Of a stretch of DNA of 31,747 nt, positions 30,601-31,747 are shown piece by piece; positions within the stretch are counted from its first letter, which is position 1; each line of letters opens with the position of its first letter. The DNA comes from Priapulus caudatus (taxonomy: Eukaryota > Priapulida > Priapulimorpha > Priapulimorphida > Priapulidae), in the NCBI RefSeq assembly GCF_000485595.1, contig NW_014577717.1, positions 130,328-162,074 on the forward strand, written 5' to 3'. The notes beneath the pieces were generated by a model. It did not search any database. It saw nothing but the letters and a program-made list of their open reading frames with translations, and was not told the DNA's origin. The position numbers and the translations under genes are program-made.

Positions 30601-31123
30601 ATGAGCGCCAAGGTGCAGCTGCGTCGGTCCGTGGCTCTCCCGGCTGCCGAGCCAGAACTCGTCAAGCAGGGATGGATGGAGGTGCACAAGAACAAGGTGA
30701 TGGGTCAGTGGAAGAGGCGCTACTGCATACTGACGTCGGACGCGTTCGTCTACTTCAAGGTGGTCATCAACTGGCTGAGCGCCGACGACCGACGCACGAA
30801 GCCGTGCAGCGAGGTGCGGCTGACGCACGTCGACATGGTGACGCAGCACGTGAGGAAGACGAACGTCATCACGCTGAAGCTGGACAGAAAGAAGCTGACG
30901 CTGAAGGCCGACACGGGACACGAGCAGTGGTTCAGCGCCATTAGCAACGCGGTCGCCGCCAGCAGGCAGCACCAGCAGGTGCAGAAGGAGTTCTCGCGCG
31001 TGTCTCGGCAGCTGGAGAGCCGCGGAGAGACCGTTCTCAACATCCGCAAATCGATGATGGTGGGCAACATCGACGTTGTGCACGAAGAGGCGGCAGAGCC
31101 CGAGAGCAACGCACTAGATTTAG
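30601..31123 (+). CDS. PH-domain protein, N-terminal coding exon (gene continues beyond window)
   Basis: ATG at 30601 opens 174 codons plus one base before a donor gtgagc. Residues about 22-121 form a pleckstrin-homology domain: KQGWMEVHKNK, then WKRRYCILTSDAFVYFK, central strands VITLKLDRKKLTLKAD, and the C-terminal helix with the invariant Trp (HEQWFSAISNAV, W110). K30-x7-K38-x-R40 fits the basic motif of phosphoinositide-binding PH domains. A helical, charged stretch follows (QVQKEFSRVSRQLESR). Start choice: first ATG after an in-frame GTG codon at 30583; an upstream coding exon cannot be excluded. I cannot assign the family; possible partners and function are unknown. Third positions are strongly GC-rich. 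Confidence 0.8.
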
Positions 31124-31578
31124 GTGAGCACACTCTGACATCGGAGACAATGTCGGATACACGGTCTTCGAGTTGCCATGTATTTGGTTGCCATTACGAA
31201 TACGGCACTGCAGATAGGGGCGTGCTAAACATGATTATCTATCAGATAATATATAATATATTATATTCAAATTAAATCGTAAGGGAAGTTAAATTCTCAG
31301 TGGGCGTGCGGTAACAGTAACGTTTGATGTGTTCTAAATATGGGTTGATAATATGCATGCATGCAGTAGTCTGGACTCGTACGCACAACGAGAAGCGATT
31401 AGCCCAACCCATATTATGCGTACGGGGATGGCTGCGAAACTAATTAAACTCGACGGCACAGGTTCTTGCTCATTTAAAACATGATGCTAGGTAAAGAGTC
31501 AATAGCAAAAATCTAGAAGCGGCGGCGGTGAGAACTAGCGTACATGTTCGCGTCTCACACACGCAGCACACGCACGAA
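31124..31578. other. Intron after the PH-domain exon
   Basis: A small inverted repeat (atatgggttg ... caacccatat) spans 31336-31414. Nothing else is seen. Confidence 0.5.

Positions 31579-31747
<169 letters not shown>

Noticed and set aside
30400-31083. 227-codon minus-strand frame opposite the PH exon
   Set aside because: Shadow of the GC-rich PH exon; the plus strand encodes a clear domain.

Overview
The window is nuclear DNA of an invertebrate animal. Protein-coding genes are split by GT-AG introns, intergenic DNA is AT-rich, and it is full of small inverted-repeat transposons, decayed LINE pieces and (CA)n/(CT)n microsatellites. The gene content (ABHD4/5 lipase-like protein, RFWD3 ubiquitin ligase, large-Maf bZIP factor) is metazoan, and the repeat style suggests a marine invertebrate. 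I cannot name the species. No prokaryotic gene, CRISPR array, rRNA or convincing tRNA was seen.

Layout, all genes on the + strand. (1) 1-9294: the 3' half of an ABHD4/ABHD5-type gene, four exons; its 5' exons lie outside the window. Its first visible exon lies between two long inverted copies of one repeat (about 1-1134 and 5160-6215), with several smaller transposons between them. (2) 9295-13205: 3' UTR and intergenic DNA with foldback elements. (3) 13206-23428: a complete RFWD3 orthologue in 12 exons, 713 residues, with SQ/TQ-rich N-terminus, RING, coiled coil and WD40 region. Its introns hold two hAT-like elements, a LINE fragment, duplicated acceptor-side sequence and a 49-bp minisatellite that starts at the exon 8 splice donor. 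(4) 23429-27233: 3' UTR and intergenic DNA. (5) 27234-29238: a two-exon large-Maf gene whose intron carries microsatellites and a 123-bp higher-order repeat. (6) 30601-31123: the first visible coding exon of a PH-domain protein, running off the window into a (CA)n-rich intron.

The genes do not form one pathway. RFWD3 acts in DNA-damage ubiquitin signalling, ABHD4/5 in lipid metabolism, and Maf in transcription. Their linkage is still notable: from memory, human MAF and RFWD3 both lie in 16q23, and NRL (another large Maf) and ABHD4 both lie in 14q11, so the window may keep an ancestral animal gene neighbourhood. The most interesting non-coding structures are the minisatellite of repeated splice donors in RFWD3, the inverted-repeat pair around an ABHD exon, and two unrelated foldback transposons that each carry telomere-type repeats in the loop.
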